From Labilibacter sediminis (GTDB taxonomy: Bacteria; Bacteroidota; Bacteroidia; Bacteroidales; Marinilabiliaceae): 64,000 nucleotides of DNA. Under the pieces are notes generated by a model. That model had not been told where the DNA came from and did not search any database. It was given only the letters and a program-made list of their open reading frames with translations. Below, in pieces: positions 16,697 through 26,344 of this stretch. Location: NCBI RefSeq assembly GCF_005877885.1, contig NZ_VCHY01000025.1:1-64000 (forward strand), given 5' to 3'. Numbering within the stretch: position 1 is the stretch's first letter; every line of letters starts with the position of its first letter. A program made the translations under genes and the position numbers.

Positions 16697-19600
16697 ATGA
16701 GCGAAGGAATATTAAAAGCTTTAATACAACTTTTTGCTTTAATTGCGTTTCCTCATAAAGACAATGAATCCAGAAGAAATATTGTAAAAAACTTTTTGGA
16801 TCAACAACTCAGCCATCAAATGGTTGAGGAATACCTTCGTATATATGAATCTCACTATCAAGAGCATGCCTCAAAACTAGAAAAGCTTCAAAAACGAGAA
16901 ACCTCAAGAAAAACTTTAACGGCTAATTCAGTTAAAGCCCTTCGAATTTCACATGAAATAAACAAAGAGCTTACTCATTATCAAAAGCTTATTGTTGTCA
17001 TTCAACTGATTGAATTTTTAAAATCAGGAATTGAAATAAGTCATTTTGAATGGGATTTTGTTACAACAATTGCAGAAACTTTTCATATTGATGCTGATGA
17101 ATTTCTCTTGTTGGAAGAATTTGTTTTAGGTAAAAAGTCTACTCCCAGCGACAATGAGAATTTTCTGGTTATAAATAATAATACCAACTTTCAACATAGT
17201 AAATCACGACACCTGTTCTGTGAACACCTTAGAGGTGAATTACATATATTACATATAAAATCCGGAGGTCTTTACTTATTAAGAACTAAAAACGAACCGG
17301 AAATTAGTATTAACGGTCAGTTACTGACTCCGGACAGGGTTCATGTATTAACTCCGGGATGTTCCATTCGAAACACACGAATAAACCCTATATATTTCAG
17401 TGACATAGTCAGTAAATATACAAGCGATTACATATCATCCCCTATAACTTTTGAGGTTAATAATATTTCTTACCAGTTCAAAAATAAAACTATTGGTATT
17501 CAGCCAATGAGCTTTAGCAGCAATTCCGGAAAGCTTGTTGGAATCATGGGATCCAGCGGAGCCGGTAAAAGTACTTTAACAAATATATTAAGCGGAATAT
17601 ATCATCCGGGTAAAGGAAGCGTTAAAATTAACGACTTTGACATCCACGAAAAACCTGAAAAAATAGAAGGTTTAATAGGATATGTATCTCAGGACGATCT
17701 ATTAATGGAAAACCTCACTGTATATCAGAACCTCTATTACAATGCAAAATTATGTTTTGATAATTACAGTGAATCTGCCATCGTAAAAAAAGTTCTAAAC
17801 TTACTCACATCGCTTGGCCTGGCAGACATCAAGGATATGAAAGTAGGTTCTCCTTTAAATAAGAAAATTAGCGGAGGACAAAGGAAAAGGTTAAATATTG
17901 CTCTTGAGCTTATGAGGGAACCTTCTGTCCTATTTTTAGATGAACCAACATCCGGGCTATCCTCAAGAGATTCAGCTAACATACTTGACCTTTTAAAAGA
18001 ACTGGCACTGAAGGGTAAGCTTGTGTTTGTTGTGATACATCAACCTTCGAGTGACATTTTTAAAATGTTTAATCAATTGCTGGTATTAGATGATGGAGGA
18101 TATTTAATTTATGATGGCGATCCGGTTGAAAGCATTAATTACTTTAAAGCATGTATTAAACAGGCTAACAGACAAGAAAGCGAATGCAATACCTGTGGTA
18201 ACGTAAATCCGGAACAGATATTAAACATCGTTAACTCTCAGGTGATTGATGAATACGGAACTTTTACCAGAAACCGAAAAATTGAACCTAAAGAATGGTA
18301 CCAAAAGTTTAACAAAGATAGAGCAAAACAGGATAGCACTAAAAAAGAAACCAGCAAAACATTACCTTCTATCCACTTTAAAGTTCCCAATTGGTTTAAA
18401 CAATTATTTGTATTTATCAGGCGCGACATTCTGTCAAAACTTTCAAATAGGCAATACCTAATTATTAACCTGTTAGAAACACCTGTATTAGCCTTACTTT
18501 TATCTTCCATTATAAAATATTACAATGTAGATGCAGCTAACGGGCATGGGTATTCATTCCAGAATAACCCCAATATAATTGTCTACATTATTATGACAGT
18601 AATTATTGCATTATTTGTTGGTTTAACCGTAAGCGCCGAAGAAATTATCAGTGACAGAAAAATTTTAAAACGAGAAGAATTTTTAAACCTAAGTCGCTTC
18701 AGTTATATTCTCTCAAAGGTAATTATACTGACCTTCCTATCCGGAATACAAACCTTTTTACTGGTACTAATTGGGAACTCTATAATAGAAATAAAAGATT
18801 TGTTTTTTGAATATTGGATAGTATTATTTAGTGTTTCGGTATTTGCTAATTTACTCGGATTAAACATATCCGACAGCTTTAAGCATGCCGTAAACATTTA
18901 CATTCTGATTCCTTTTTTAATTATACCTCAAATTATATTATCCGGTGTTTTTATTAGTTACGATCACTTAAATCCCAAGTATTCAAATCCGGATAAAATT
19001 CCCTGGTATGGCGAAGTAATTACTGCCAGATGGGCTTTTGAAGCCCTCACCGTTAACCAATTTAAGAACAACAAGTACACCCAAAACTTTTATGTTTACG
19101 ATAAGGTTAAAAGTGAATCCAATTTTAAAAAGGAATATTGGGTACCTACACTTCAGGCAAAACTTGATTACTGCTTTAAAGTATTTGAAAATAAATCAGA
19201 GATTGAGTTAATGGCGCCTACGCTTCAATTATTAAAAAATGAGATTATTAAAGAAAATACCTCCGGACTCATTAACTTACAAGTTGACTTTATAGATTTA
19301 TTAACCCCGGAAAATTTCGATTTAGATACCTACATGCGTGTTAAAGAATATCTTAAGACTAAGAAAGATGCGTACAAAAGACTTTTTAATAAAACTGATG
19401 AACGACTAGATATTAAAAAGAAAAAACTTACAAATACAAAAGAGAAAAGAGACAGCTTAAACCGTGTTAAGAACAATCATTTCAATTTAGAATTGGAGCG
19501 CTTTGCCCGAAATTCTAATAATATATTCTCAAACAAAATCATTGAATATAACGGCACGCTCATTCAAAAAACAGATCCAATCTATAAAATGCCAAAAAAT

Positions 19601-19795
19601 AGCTTTATTAAGGCTCATTTTCTTAGTCCCTATAAAAAAGTAGGCAACTTATTGATAGATACAATTAAGGTAAATACGCTTATTATTTGGTTGTTTAACC
19701 TGCTTCTATTTATTACCCTGCATATGGGTATTTTAAGGAAACTCCTTAGCAATTCCAGCGCATTTTACAGCAGAATAAAAAAGAGCAACAACTAA
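16697..19795 (+). CDS. ABC transporter, TerB-like domain fused to ABCG-type ATPase and permease
   Basis: A 1032-residue fusion. Residues about 1-150 are helical and TerB-like. About 155-245 is a small beta region resembling an FHA or cyclic-nucleotide-type domain (GGLYLLRTKNEPEISINGQLL). The ATPase (about 250-480) has Walker A GSSGAGKS (about 285-292), signature SGGQRKR (about 391), Walker B VLFLDEPTSGLSSRDS and switch His in VIHQPSSD. The permease begins about residue 565 (ABC-2/ABCG type, several helices). After helix LIPFLIIPQIILSGVF comes a soluble stretch of about 200 residues with coiled coil, and a final helix (LIIWLFNLLLFITLHMGI). It is inferred to export a hydrophobic substrate; the substrate is unknown. 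Confidence 0.85.
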   Translation: MSEGILKALIQLFALIAFPHKDNESRRNIVKNFLDQQLSHQMVEEYLRIYESHYQEHASKLEKLQKRETSRKTLTANSVKALRISHEINKELTHYQKLIVVIQLIEFLKSGIEISHFEWDFVTTIAETFHIDADEFLLLEEFVLGKKSTPSDNENFLVINNNTNFQHSKSRHLFCEHLRGELHILHIKSGGLYLLRTKNEPEISINGQLLTPDRVHVLTPGCSIRNTRINPIYFSDIVSKYTSDYISSPITFEVNNISYQFKNKTIGIQPMSFSSNSGKLVGIMGSSGAGKSTLTNILSGIYHPGKGSVKINDFDIHEKPEKIEGLIGYVSQDDLLMENLTVYQNLYYNAKLCFDNYSESAIVKKVLNLLTSLGLADIKDMKVGSPLNKKISGGQRKRLNIALELMREPSVLFLDEPTSGLSSRDSANILDLLKELALKGKLVFVVIHQPSSDIFKMFNQLLVLDDGGYLIYDGDPVESINYFKACIKQANRQESECNTCGNVNPEQILNIVNSQVIDEYGTFTRNRKIEPKEWYQKFNKDRAKQDSTKKETSKTLPSIHFKVPNWFKQLFVFIRRDILSKLSNRQYLIINLLETPVLALLLSSIIKYYNVDAANGHGYSFQNNPNIIVYIIMTVIIALFVGLTVSAEEIISDRKILKREEFLNLSRFSYILSKVIILTFLSGIQTFLLVLIGNSIIEIKDLFFEYWIVLFSVSVFANLLGLNISDSFKHAVNIYILIPFLIIPQIILSGVFISYDHLNPKYSNPDKIPWYGEVITARWAFEALTVNQFKNNKYTQNFYVYDKVKSESNFKKEYWVPTLQAKLDYCFKVFENKSEIELMAPTLQLLKNEIIKENTSGLINLQVDFIDLLTPENFDLDTYMRVKEYLKTKKDAYKRLFNKTDERLDIKKKKLTNTKEKRDSLNRVKNNHFNLELERFARNSNNIFSNKIIEYNGTLIQKTDPIYKMPKNSFIKAHFLSPYKKVGNLLIDTIKVNTLIIWLFNLLLFITLHMGILRKLLSNSSAFYSRIKKSNN

Positions 19796-19845
19796 ATGTA
19801 AATATTTAATTATTGCTCCTTCCTGAAAGAGAAAATAATATACTA

Positions 19846-20226
19846 TTACTCCTCCATCTCTATCATCTTAAAAGGTATATTAATAATAGATTGATAATCC
19901 TCTCCTGCCTCAAACATATCTTCATCATCTTCTTCGTAATACCAATTTACTTCAACCTTCTGCCCTTTTTTAAATATTAATTCCAACTTCTTGAAAATAT
20001 CAAGGATACACTTTGAAGAACTAGTATTAAAGTATTCTAACTGAACATTTACGGCTGTTTCGGCCAATGCTGCATTACCATACTCTTCTAACCAATCAAT
20101 TAATGGCTTATAAAACTCAATTGAGTTTTCGGGTATTGAACGACCTTTTATTTCGATAATCCCTTTTTCACCATCAAATCTAACATACGGAGTTTTTGGT
20201 GAACCTTCTCTAATTATTGTTTCCAT
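19846..20226 (-). CDS. siaC: SiaC-type regulatory phosphoprotein (DUF1987)
   Basis: A 126-residue protein of DUF1987/SiaC length. It has the conserved EYFNTSSSK block, and the threonine in it is residue 68. In Pseudomonas aeruginosa SiaC the phosphorylated residue is also Thr68, which is phosphorylated by SiaB and dephosphorylated by SiaA. In that system unphosphorylated SiaC binds and activates the diguanylate cyclase SiaD. Here the gene directly follows siaB (19 bases apart, same strand), so the kinase-substrate pair is kept, but no phosphatase (SpoIIE/PP2C) or cyclase gene is near. Its target in this organism is therefore unknown. Confidence 0.88.
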   Translation of the reverse strand: METIIREGSPKTPYVRFDGEKGIIEIKGRSIPENSIEFYKPLIDWLEEYGNAALAETAVNVQLEYFNTSSSKCILDIFKKLELIFKKGQKVEVNWYYEEDDEDMFEAGEDYQSIINIPFKMIEMEE

Positions 20227-20245
20227 ATTGGTAACTATATGGTTT

Positions 20246-20794
20246 TTAACTTATATAAACGTCTAATGAAAAAAATATATGCGAATCGTTGTACTTATAA
20301 AAATAGTACTCCAACTTATTTCCTGTTTTTCTAACAATATCAAGCATTCCTAATCCGCCACCTCCTTTATCCGAAAACTCTCCGTTACTCATAATATCAA
20401 GATATAACATACGAATTTCCTTATCAGTCAAAGAATTAACCTGATCAATTCTATCCTTAATCACACTTATTTTGTTTTTATCAACAAAGTTTCCGGTAGA
20501 TATTCTATAGAATGAACCATCTTTACTAAGAATAATCACCCCAAAGTTATCTTCCTGAACTAAATCCAGATCACTTGGTGGTTTATCTACGTGATGGTAC
20601 AGGTTTTGAAGACACTCCACAAAAACATTATAAACCTTTTTTCTAACCCTATTCTTTTCATTTTTAAGATTAAGGCTTTTCTCAATAGTTCCTAACGCTT
20701 CTGTGATTAAATCAGGAGTAATACTTCCATTAAAGTTAAGAATAACTTCTCCCTCTAATTTTTCTTTATACCACTCCTTAATATTAAATGCCAT
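20246..20794 (-). CDS. siaB: SiaB-type protein kinase (DUF6272)
   Basis: A 182-residue GHKL-fold kinase. The N-box is VFVECLQNLYHHV (about 57-69; Glu60 and Asn64 fit the nucleotide/Mg site), and the glycine lid is KGGGGLGMLDIVRK (143-156). Compared with histidine kinases it has no phospho-acceptor domain, as expected for anti-sigma/SiaB kinases. It should phosphorylate the SiaC-type protein encoded right behind it. Partner-switch kinases of this type sense or relay stress signals; the input here is not visible. Confidence 0.87.
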   Translation of the reverse strand: MAFNIKEWYKEKLEGEVILNFNGSITPDLITEALGTIEKSLNLKNEKNRVRKKVYNVFVECLQNLYHHVDKPPSDLDLVQEDNFGVIILSKDGSFYRISTGNFVDKNKISVIKDRIDQVNSLTDKEIRMLYLDIMSNGEFSDKGGGGLGMLDIVRKTGNKLEYYFYKYNDSHIFFSLDVYIS

Positions 20795-20932
20795 TGTTAT
20801 TTATAGTAATTCTTCACACAAATATATAAATTTTGTATGTTGATCAAACCTTATACATCATCATTTTTACAAATAACATCAATTCTTAACCGTTTTAGCA
20901 GATTATTGAGACAAAATACAATCAATAGTATA

Positions 20933-21859
20933 TTAGATACCTCCTCCCTCGGCAAATAAAAGATCTCGAGGCTTAAATTGTACTATTTTTGAATTTGGCT
21001 TAATATCGTTGGTCACCCAAACATTACCTCCAATTACCGAACCTTTCCCAATAGTTATACGTCCTAAAATTGTAGCCTGCGCATAAATAACAACATCATC
21101 TTCTACAATCGGGTGTCGTGGTATACCTTTAATAGGATTACCATCAGCATCCAATGGAAAACTTTTTGCCCCTAGCGTTACACCTTGAAATAAATGTACA
21201 TTTTTCCCTATAATAGAGGTCGCACCAATTACAACTCCGGTACCATGGTCAATAGTAAAATACTCTCCAATTTGTGCCTTAGGATGAATATCTATTCCCG
21301 TCTCTGAATGTGCCATCTCTGAGATAATTCTGGGGATAATTGGAACACCTAACTTTACCAACGCATGTGCCATTCTGTAATTTGATATCGCCCTAATGGC
21401 AGGATAACAGAATATAACCTCACCTTTACTCTTTGCTGCAGGATCACCTACAAAAGCAGCCTCCACATCCGTTGTTAAAACTCTTCGTAACTCGGGCAGG
21501 CCTGCAATAAACTGTTTGGTTATTTCAAAAGCTTCTTTCTTATGTTTATTTAGCATTTCCGGATCAGATGTATTACACTGAAAACATAAACCAGCTAATA
21601 TCTGACGGTTCAGCAAATCAAATAATCGCTCTGTATTCACTCCAATATAGTAATGTATACTTTCTGAACGTACCGGAGAATCACCGAAATATCCAGGAAA
21701 TATTATTTCTCTGGTTAAATTAACGATTTCAGTTAACTGCAAGGCTGATGGCATTGGATGCTCAAAAAAGTGTGTATGGCATACTGCCTTATAAGATTCT
21801 TCAGAAGATAGCTCCTTAATAGTTTTCTGAAGTATTCCCGGATACTTGTAAGTGGTCAT
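20933..21859 (-). CDS. cysE: Serine O-acetyltransferase (Bacteroidota-type CysE/EpsC)
   Basis: A 308-residue enzyme that acetylates L-serine with acetyl-CoA, the first step of cysteine synthesis. The N-terminal half is a long helical part. From residue about 185 comes the left-handed beta-helix of hexapeptide repeats (for example IHPKAQIGEY, then IGATSIIGKNVHLFQG and VIYAQATILGRITIGKG). The catalytic-type block DHGTGVVIG is present. It is longer than the 270-residue proteobacterial enzyme, as is usual in Bacteroidota. Its first codon overlaps the end of the NadR-like gene by 4 bases, so translation is probably coupled. Confidence 0.9.
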   Translation of the reverse strand: MTTYKYPGILQKTIKELSSEESYKAVCHTHFFEHPMPSALQLTEIVNLTREIIFPGYFGDSPVRSESIHYYIGVNTERLFDLLNRQILAGLCFQCNTSDPEMLNKHKKEAFEITKQFIAGLPELRRVLTTDVEAAFVGDPAAKSKGEVIFCYPAIRAISNYRMAHALVKLGVPIIPRIISEMAHSETGIDIHPKAQIGEYFTIDHGTGVVIGATSIIGKNVHLFQGVTLGAKSFPLDADGNPIKGIPRHPIVEDDVVIYAQATILGRITIGKGSVIGGNVWVTNDIKPNSKIVQFKPRDLLFAEGGGI

Positions 21860-22377
21860 ATCTTAGTTATTTTTTTACAATAATTATCTATTTGGATAAT
21901 GGCGTTATCTAATCGTTCCTTACCCTTACCTTTAATTATGGCATAATTAAAACCATAACTTTTTAATTCTTGTTCATATTTATCGAACAGTAAAGTTCTC
22001 AGTTCTTCATTTTCTCTTACTCCATCTGCCTCCCAAACCAAGTCATCCTTACATAACAAATATAAATCTACAGGTCTTTTTTTAAACTCCCCCTCAAACC
22101 AACCAGGTAATTTGTTAAAAACATGTAAAAACCAAACTTTTGTTATAATTAAATAAGTATCAAAAAAACAGAATCCTTCATATTTTTCCAAATTATCATA
22201 CTCTGTTAATTGTTGCTTACATATTTTAATAACATCTTCATATTTATATGAATTATCAAGGGCTTCTACATACTCACGGGCAAATTCCCTGATAAAAGTA
22301 CCTTTATAATATTGTGCTAACTGTTCTGCTAATATTGATTTTCCTACTGACTCCGGACCGGTTAACACTACCCTCAT
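21856..22377 (-). CDS. NadR-like nicotinamide riboside kinase (AAA/P-loop)
   Basis: A 173-residue P-loop kinase with Walker A GPESVGKS (residues 7-14). The motifs FIREFAREYVE and FFDTYLIITKVW match the ribosylnicotinamide kinase domain of NadR, and there is no N-terminal adenylyltransferase domain. It likely phosphorylates nicotinamide riboside to NMN as that molecule enters the cell. The pnuC gene lies 12 bases upstream and encodes the matching transporter, which is strong context. It overlaps cysE by 4 bases. A symbol is not given because the full two-domain NadR is not present. Confidence 0.88.
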   Translation of the reverse strand: MRVVLTGPESVGKSILAEQLAQYYKGTFIREFAREYVEALDNSYKYEDVIKICKQQLTEYDNLEKYEGFCFFDTYLIITKVWFLHVFNKLPGWFEGEFKKRPVDLYLLCKDDLVWEADGVRENEELRTLLFDKYEQELKSYGFNYAIIKGKGKERLDNAIIQIDNYCKKITKI

Positions 22378-22389
22378 GAACTAACAACA

Positions 22390-23007
22390 TTAATTATTAA
22401 TTGATATACGCTCTTTTTTTAAGTCTGCCAACCATGCATAATATCCCCAAACAGCAATTGCGGAATAAACAAAAAATAAAACGGATGTAAGGTACAATTC
22501 TTTGTAAATATACATCCCCATTGCTACAGCATCCACAACAATCCATACCAACCATTGATCTATCATTTTCTTGGCCAACATCCAGGTAGCTACAAAACTT
22601 GCCGCAGTAGTAAAAGCATCCCAATAAGGTAAGTCCGAAGAAGCTATATTCAACATTGGGGGAACTGTTACAAGCAGGTATGCTAAAAAAACATATAAGA
22701 GCACAAAGACCAACAATAGTTTTAATAACATTGGAGAAGATGCCTTTACAATATGGGTTTTCTCTTTTCCTTCTTCAATCTGCCTTTCTCGCCATAACAT
22801 CCAACCAATAATACTCACTACCAAATAATATAATTGTAGAATCATATCGGCATACAAATGTGTTTTAAAAAACACAATCATATAGAACAATGAAGATAAT
22901 ATCCCCATTGGCCAAAGCCATATTTTTTGATTCACCGAAAAGTATAAATAAATAAGAGCAGCAATAAAACCTACCCATTCAATCCAGGACAGTTGAAATT
23001 CCATCAT
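22390..23007 (-). CDS. pnuC: Nicotinamide riboside transporter PnuC
   Basis: A 205-residue inner-membrane protein with about seven hydrophobic helices. Family marks include WLWPMGILSS near residue 30 and DQWLVWIVVDAVAMGMYIYK near residue 150, where the WIVVD segment is a PnuC hallmark. It lets nicotinamide riboside diffuse in, after which the NadR-like kinase traps it. Its start codon lies immediately after the stop of the protease gene (23008), so the order is protease, pnuC, kinase, cysE on one transcript. Confidence 0.93.
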   Translation of the reverse strand: MMEFQLSWIEWVGFIAALIYLYFSVNQKIWLWPMGILSSLFYMIVFFKTHLYADMILQLYYLVVSIIGWMLWRERQIEEGKEKTHIVKASSPMLLKLLLVFVLLYVFLAYLLVTVPPMLNIASSDLPYWDAFTTAASFVATWMLAKKMIDQWLVWIVVDAVAMGMYIYKELYLTSVLFFVYSAIAVWGYYAWLADLKKERISINN

Positions 23008-24591
23008 TTATTTTAACAAATTTGAGTATAATGATTCTGAACTTAGAATTTCAATGGCTTTTGAATATGCTTCTGTTGTTGGATTTATGGTTTGAAAATA
23101 TTCACTTGGCGTCCATAAACTCCTTGCAATTAATGCCTTAATTTGAGACTTGAGCATTGACATTGAAACCTTTAATTCTTCAACATCGGAGCTTAATTCT
23201 TCTTTTTTCGCCTCCTCAAGCAACATATCAACAACCTCATTATCAACAACAAAACCACTGCTGTAAGAAGAATAATCTTTATACCTCTTCTCTAATTCGT
23301 TACGATGATTATCAATATAATTTAAAATAAAACGGTTCAAAATACCATAAGCAATAAGATCACGATAATAATCTGAATAACCAGTAGTATCAATCGGAAT
23401 CAACATATCTGGTGTTATTCCTCCTCCTCCATAAACCAATCGTTGATTAACGCGGGTATAATACTTTTCTCCACACTCATAGTCAACACTATCATTACTT
23501 AATTCTTCGGATTGATTATATCGCTGAAAGATCTCTCGATTATACGCATCATGATCGTTAGAGTATGGCTTCTGAATACTTCTGCCGGCAGGTGTATAAT
23601 ATTTTGCAATTGTTAATCTTATTACCGAACCATCCTGTAAATTCAAAGGGCGTTGTACCAAACCTTTTCCAAAACTTCTCCGTCCTAAAATAATCCCTCT
23701 ATCCCAATCCTGAATGGCACCTGAAACAATTTCACTAGCTGATGCAGAACCTTCATCTATTAAAACAACAACTTTCCCTTTTTTAAACAATCCACTACTC
23801 GATGAAAGATAATCTTTACGAGGGCTGGTTAATCCTTCGGTATAAACCACTAAATTATCGCCTCCCAGAAACTCATCAGCCACATCTATTGCTGCTTTTA
23901 AATACCCTCCAGGATTTCCACGCAAATCGAGTATTAAATTATCCATCCCCTGACTATTCAATTTCTTTAAGGCGCCTTCCACCTCTTTATGTGTGGTGGC
24001 AGAAAACTGATTAATCTTGATATAACCTATTTCGGGCGTTGCCATATAAGAAGCTTCAACGCTATAAATTGGAATTTTATCACGTTCAATCGAAAACTTA
24101 ATAACATCCTTAATCCCTCGTCTAATTACTTCTATATCTACTATTGTACCTTTTTTTCCTTTAAGCTTAGCAAATACATCACTGTTTTTAAGCCCAATAC
24201 CTGCCACATTTTCGCCATCAATATTTATAATACGATCACCGGCTCGTACACCTACCTTTTCGGAAGGACCTCCTGAAATAGGAGATATAACCATTAATGT
24301 ATCATTAAAAATATTAAACTGTATTCCAATTCCTTCAAAACTACCATCGAGGGGCTCTGTTAACCTTGCAATTTCTTCTTTAGATATATATTGAGAATGA
24401 GGATCCAAATTTTTTAACATTCCAACAATGGCATCTTCAACCAACTTTTCATCATTAACAGAATCAACATAAAATGTTGAGATAAGCTTATAAGCCAAAT
24501 TAAGCTTTTGAATTTCCTGATTAAAATCTTGTGCATTTAATGATAATCCGGTTATCATTAAATAAACACATATGAAAATATATCTGATCAT
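23008..24591 (-). CDS. Carboxy-terminal processing protease (S41 family)
   Basis: A 527-residue periplasmic serine protease of the CtpA/Prc family. It begins with a signal peptide (MIRYIFICVYLMITGLSLNA). A PDZ domain lies at about 75-160 (GIGIQFNIFNDTLMVI, then SEKVGVRAGDRIINI). The S41 core holds LILDLRGNPGGYL, the nucleophile block GSASASEIVSGAI and lysine-containing RRSFGKGLVQ, so the Ser-Lys dyad is complete. The longer reading from 24612 adds seven residues (MFQILYK); the start at 24591 gives a cleaner signal peptide. Such enzymes trim or turn over envelope proteins. It heads the pnuC/cysE operon. Confidence 0.92.
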   Translation of the reverse strand: MIRYIFICVYLMITGLSLNAQDFNQEIQKLNLAYKLISTFYVDSVNDEKLVEDAIVGMLKNLDPHSQYISKEEIARLTEPLDGSFEGIGIQFNIFNDTLMVISPISGGPSEKVGVRAGDRIINIDGENVAGIGLKNSDVFAKLKGKKGTIVDIEVIRRGIKDVIKFSIERDKIPIYSVEASYMATPEIGYIKINQFSATTHKEVEGALKKLNSQGMDNLILDLRGNPGGYLKAAIDVADEFLGGDNLVVYTEGLTSPRKDYLSSSSGLFKKGKVVVLIDEGSASASEIVSGAIQDWDRGIILGRRSFGKGLVQRPLNLQDGSVIRLTIAKYYTPAGRSIQKPYSNDHDAYNREIFQRYNQSEELSNDSVDYECGEKYYTRVNQRLVYGGGGITPDMLIPIDTTGYSDYYRDLIAYGILNRFILNYIDNHRNELEKRYKDYSSYSSGFVVDNEVVDMLLEEAKKEELSSDVEELKVSMSMLKSQIKALIARSLWTPSEYFQTINPTTEAYSKAIEILSSESLYSNLLK

Positions 24592-24659
24592 TTTATACAA
24601 AATTTGAAACACAATTTAAAAGGGATAAGTATTGTTTACACTCTATATCAGAGCCAATA

Positions 24660-24667
24660 CAAATATA
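24660..24667 (-). promoter_or_regulatory. Bacteroidota -7 box for the protease/pnuC/cysE operon
   Basis: Read on the minus strand this is TATATTTG, a full match to TAnnTTTG, about 69 bases before the ATG at 24591. A -33 TTTG box at normal spacing is not visible. Confidence 0.55.
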
Positions 24668-24699
24668 GAAACTATACGCTAAACACTATTCCATAAACA

Positions 24700-24730
24700 A
24701 AAAAAGACCGGAATTGTTCCGGTCTTTTTT
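24700..24730 (-). terminator. Rho-independent terminator of guaA
   Basis: The 14-bp stem AAAAAAGACCGGAA / TTCCGGTCTTTTTT with a 3-base loop lies just past the guaA stop (24737), with a T run on the minus strand. Confidence 0.93.
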
Positions 24731-24736
24731 GTATGC

Positions 24737-26266
24737 TTATTCCCACTCAATTGTTGCTGGTGGTTTTGAACTTATATCATAAACAACGCGATTAACACCT
24801 TTCACTTTGTTAATAATATCATTGGAGACTTTAGCTAAAAATTCATACGGTAAATGAACCCAATCAGCAGTCATACCATCTGTTGAAGAAACGGCTCTTA
24901 ACGCAACTACCTTTTCATATGTGCGCTCATCGCCCATTACTCCCACTGAATTAACAGGTAAAAGCATTACTCCTGCTTGCCAAACTTCATCATACAAATC
25001 ATTATCTTTTAATCCTTGAATAAAGATATGATCCACCTCCTGAAGAATATCCACTTTCTCTTGAGTAATATCACCTAGAATACGAATAGCTAAACCAGGG
25101 CCCGGGAAAGGATGACGTCCTAACAAGGAAGGAGAAATCCCCATGGCCTTACCAACTCGACGTACTTCATCCTTAAATAATAAGTTTAAAGGCTCAACCA
25201 CTTTAAGTTCCATATCATCTGGTAACCCTCCAACATTATGGTGCGACTTAATGGTAGCAGATGGTCCGTTAACAGAAACAGATTCAATGACATCTGGATA
25301 TATTGTACCCTGACCTAACCACTTAACACCTTCAATTTTACCAGCCTCTTTATCAAATGTCTCAATAAATACACGACCAATAATCTTACGCTTTGTTTCC
25401 GGATCAGATACGCCAGCCAATTCATCTAAAAATGCTTTTTTAGCATCTACACCAATAACATTTAAGCCCATGTGTTTGTATGAATCCAACACATTTTCAT
25501 ACTCGTTTTTACGTAATAAACCATTATCAACGAAAATACAAGTTAAGTTATCACCTATGGCTTTGTGTAACAGTACACCAGCAACTGTTGAATCTACTCC
25601 ACCGGAAAGTCCAAGAACAACCTTATCATTTCCCAATTTAGCTTTCAACCCAGCTACGGTTGAATCTACAAAAGAACTTGGCGTCCAATCCTGAGAACAT
25701 CCACAAATAGTTACAATAAAGTTATGCAGAATAGTTTTTCCATCTGTTGAGTGATAAACTTCAGGGTGGAACTGCATCGCAAATGTAGTTTCGCCTTCAA
25801 TTTTATATGCGGCAACTTTTACATCAGCAGTACTAGCTATAATTTTATAATTATCTGGCAGGCTAACAATGGTATCTCCATGCGACATCCACACTTGCGA
25901 ATCGTCAGGCACACCTGTCATCAACTCATTATCTTTATCAATAAAGCCTAAATTGGCTCTTCCGTACTCACGCGTATTTGAAGGTTTAACTTCACCTCCG
26001 TAATTTTGAGCCAAATACTGAGCTCCAAAACAAACACCAAGCAAAGGTAGCTTTCCCTTTATTTCTGATAAATCAGGAGCCGGAGCATTTTCATCCCTAA
26101 CACTATAAGGACTTCCGGAAAGAATTACTCCTTTTACAGTACTATCCATTTCTGGTATTGAGTGATACGGGTGAATCTCACAATACACATTGATTTCTCT
26201 TACCCTTCTGGCGATCAATTGGGTATATTGAGACCCAAAATCAAGAATTATTATTTTCTCTTGCAT
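24737..26266 (-). CDS. guaA: GMP synthase (glutamine-hydrolysing)
   Basis: A 509-residue enzyme that makes GMP from XMP, glutamine and ATP. The class-I glutaminase domain (about 1-200) has the nucleophile block LLGVCFGAQ and the His-Glu pair in FHPEVYHS. The ATP-pyrophosphatase domain carries PP-loop LSGGVDSTV (about 222-230). The dimerisation domain ends PPATIEWE, the usual C-terminus. An upstream methionine at 26329 would add 21 residues (including IYKSLNPCL) that the family lacks; [15 protein letters not shown] at 26266 is the correct start, and a promoter box lies between. Confidence 0.97.
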   Translation of the reverse strand: MQEKIIILDFGSQYTQLIARRVREINVYCEIHPYHSIPEMDSTVKGVILSGSPYSVRDENAPAPDLSEIKGKLPLLGVCFGAQYLAQNYGGEVKPSNTREYGRANLGFIDKDNELMTGVPDDSQVWMSHGDTIVSLPDNYKIIASTADVKVAAYKIEGETTFAMQFHPEVYHSTDGKTILHNFIVTICGCSQDWTPSSFVDSTVAGLKAKLGNDKVVLGLSGGVDSTVAGVLLHKAIGDNLTCIFVDNGLLRKNEYENVLDSYKHMGLNVIGVDAKKAFLDELAGVSDPETKRKIIGRVFIETFDKEAGKIEGVKWLGQGTIYPDVIESVSVNGPSATIKSHHNVGGLPDDMELKVVEPLNLLFKDEVRRVGKAMGISPSLLGRHPFPGPGLAIRILGDITQEKVDILQEVDHIFIQGLKDNDLYDEVWQAGVMLLPVNSVGVMGDERTYEKVVALRAVSSTDGMTADWVHLPYEFLAKVSNDIINKVKGVNRVVYDISSKPPATIEWE

Positions 26267-26306
26267 TAAACAGGGGTTTAATGATTTATAAATACTAAAT
26301 TTTCGG

Positions 26307-26314
26307 CAAATATA
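26307..26314 (-). promoter_or_regulatory. Bacteroidota -7 box for guaA
   Basis: The minus-strand sequence TATATTTG matches TAnnTTTG, 41 bases before the guaA ATG (26266). It lies inside the N-terminal extension of the longer guaA reading, which supports the shorter start. Confidence 0.6.
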
Positions 26315-26344
26315 GCTATTAAAATTCACATTTAGCTATAAACA

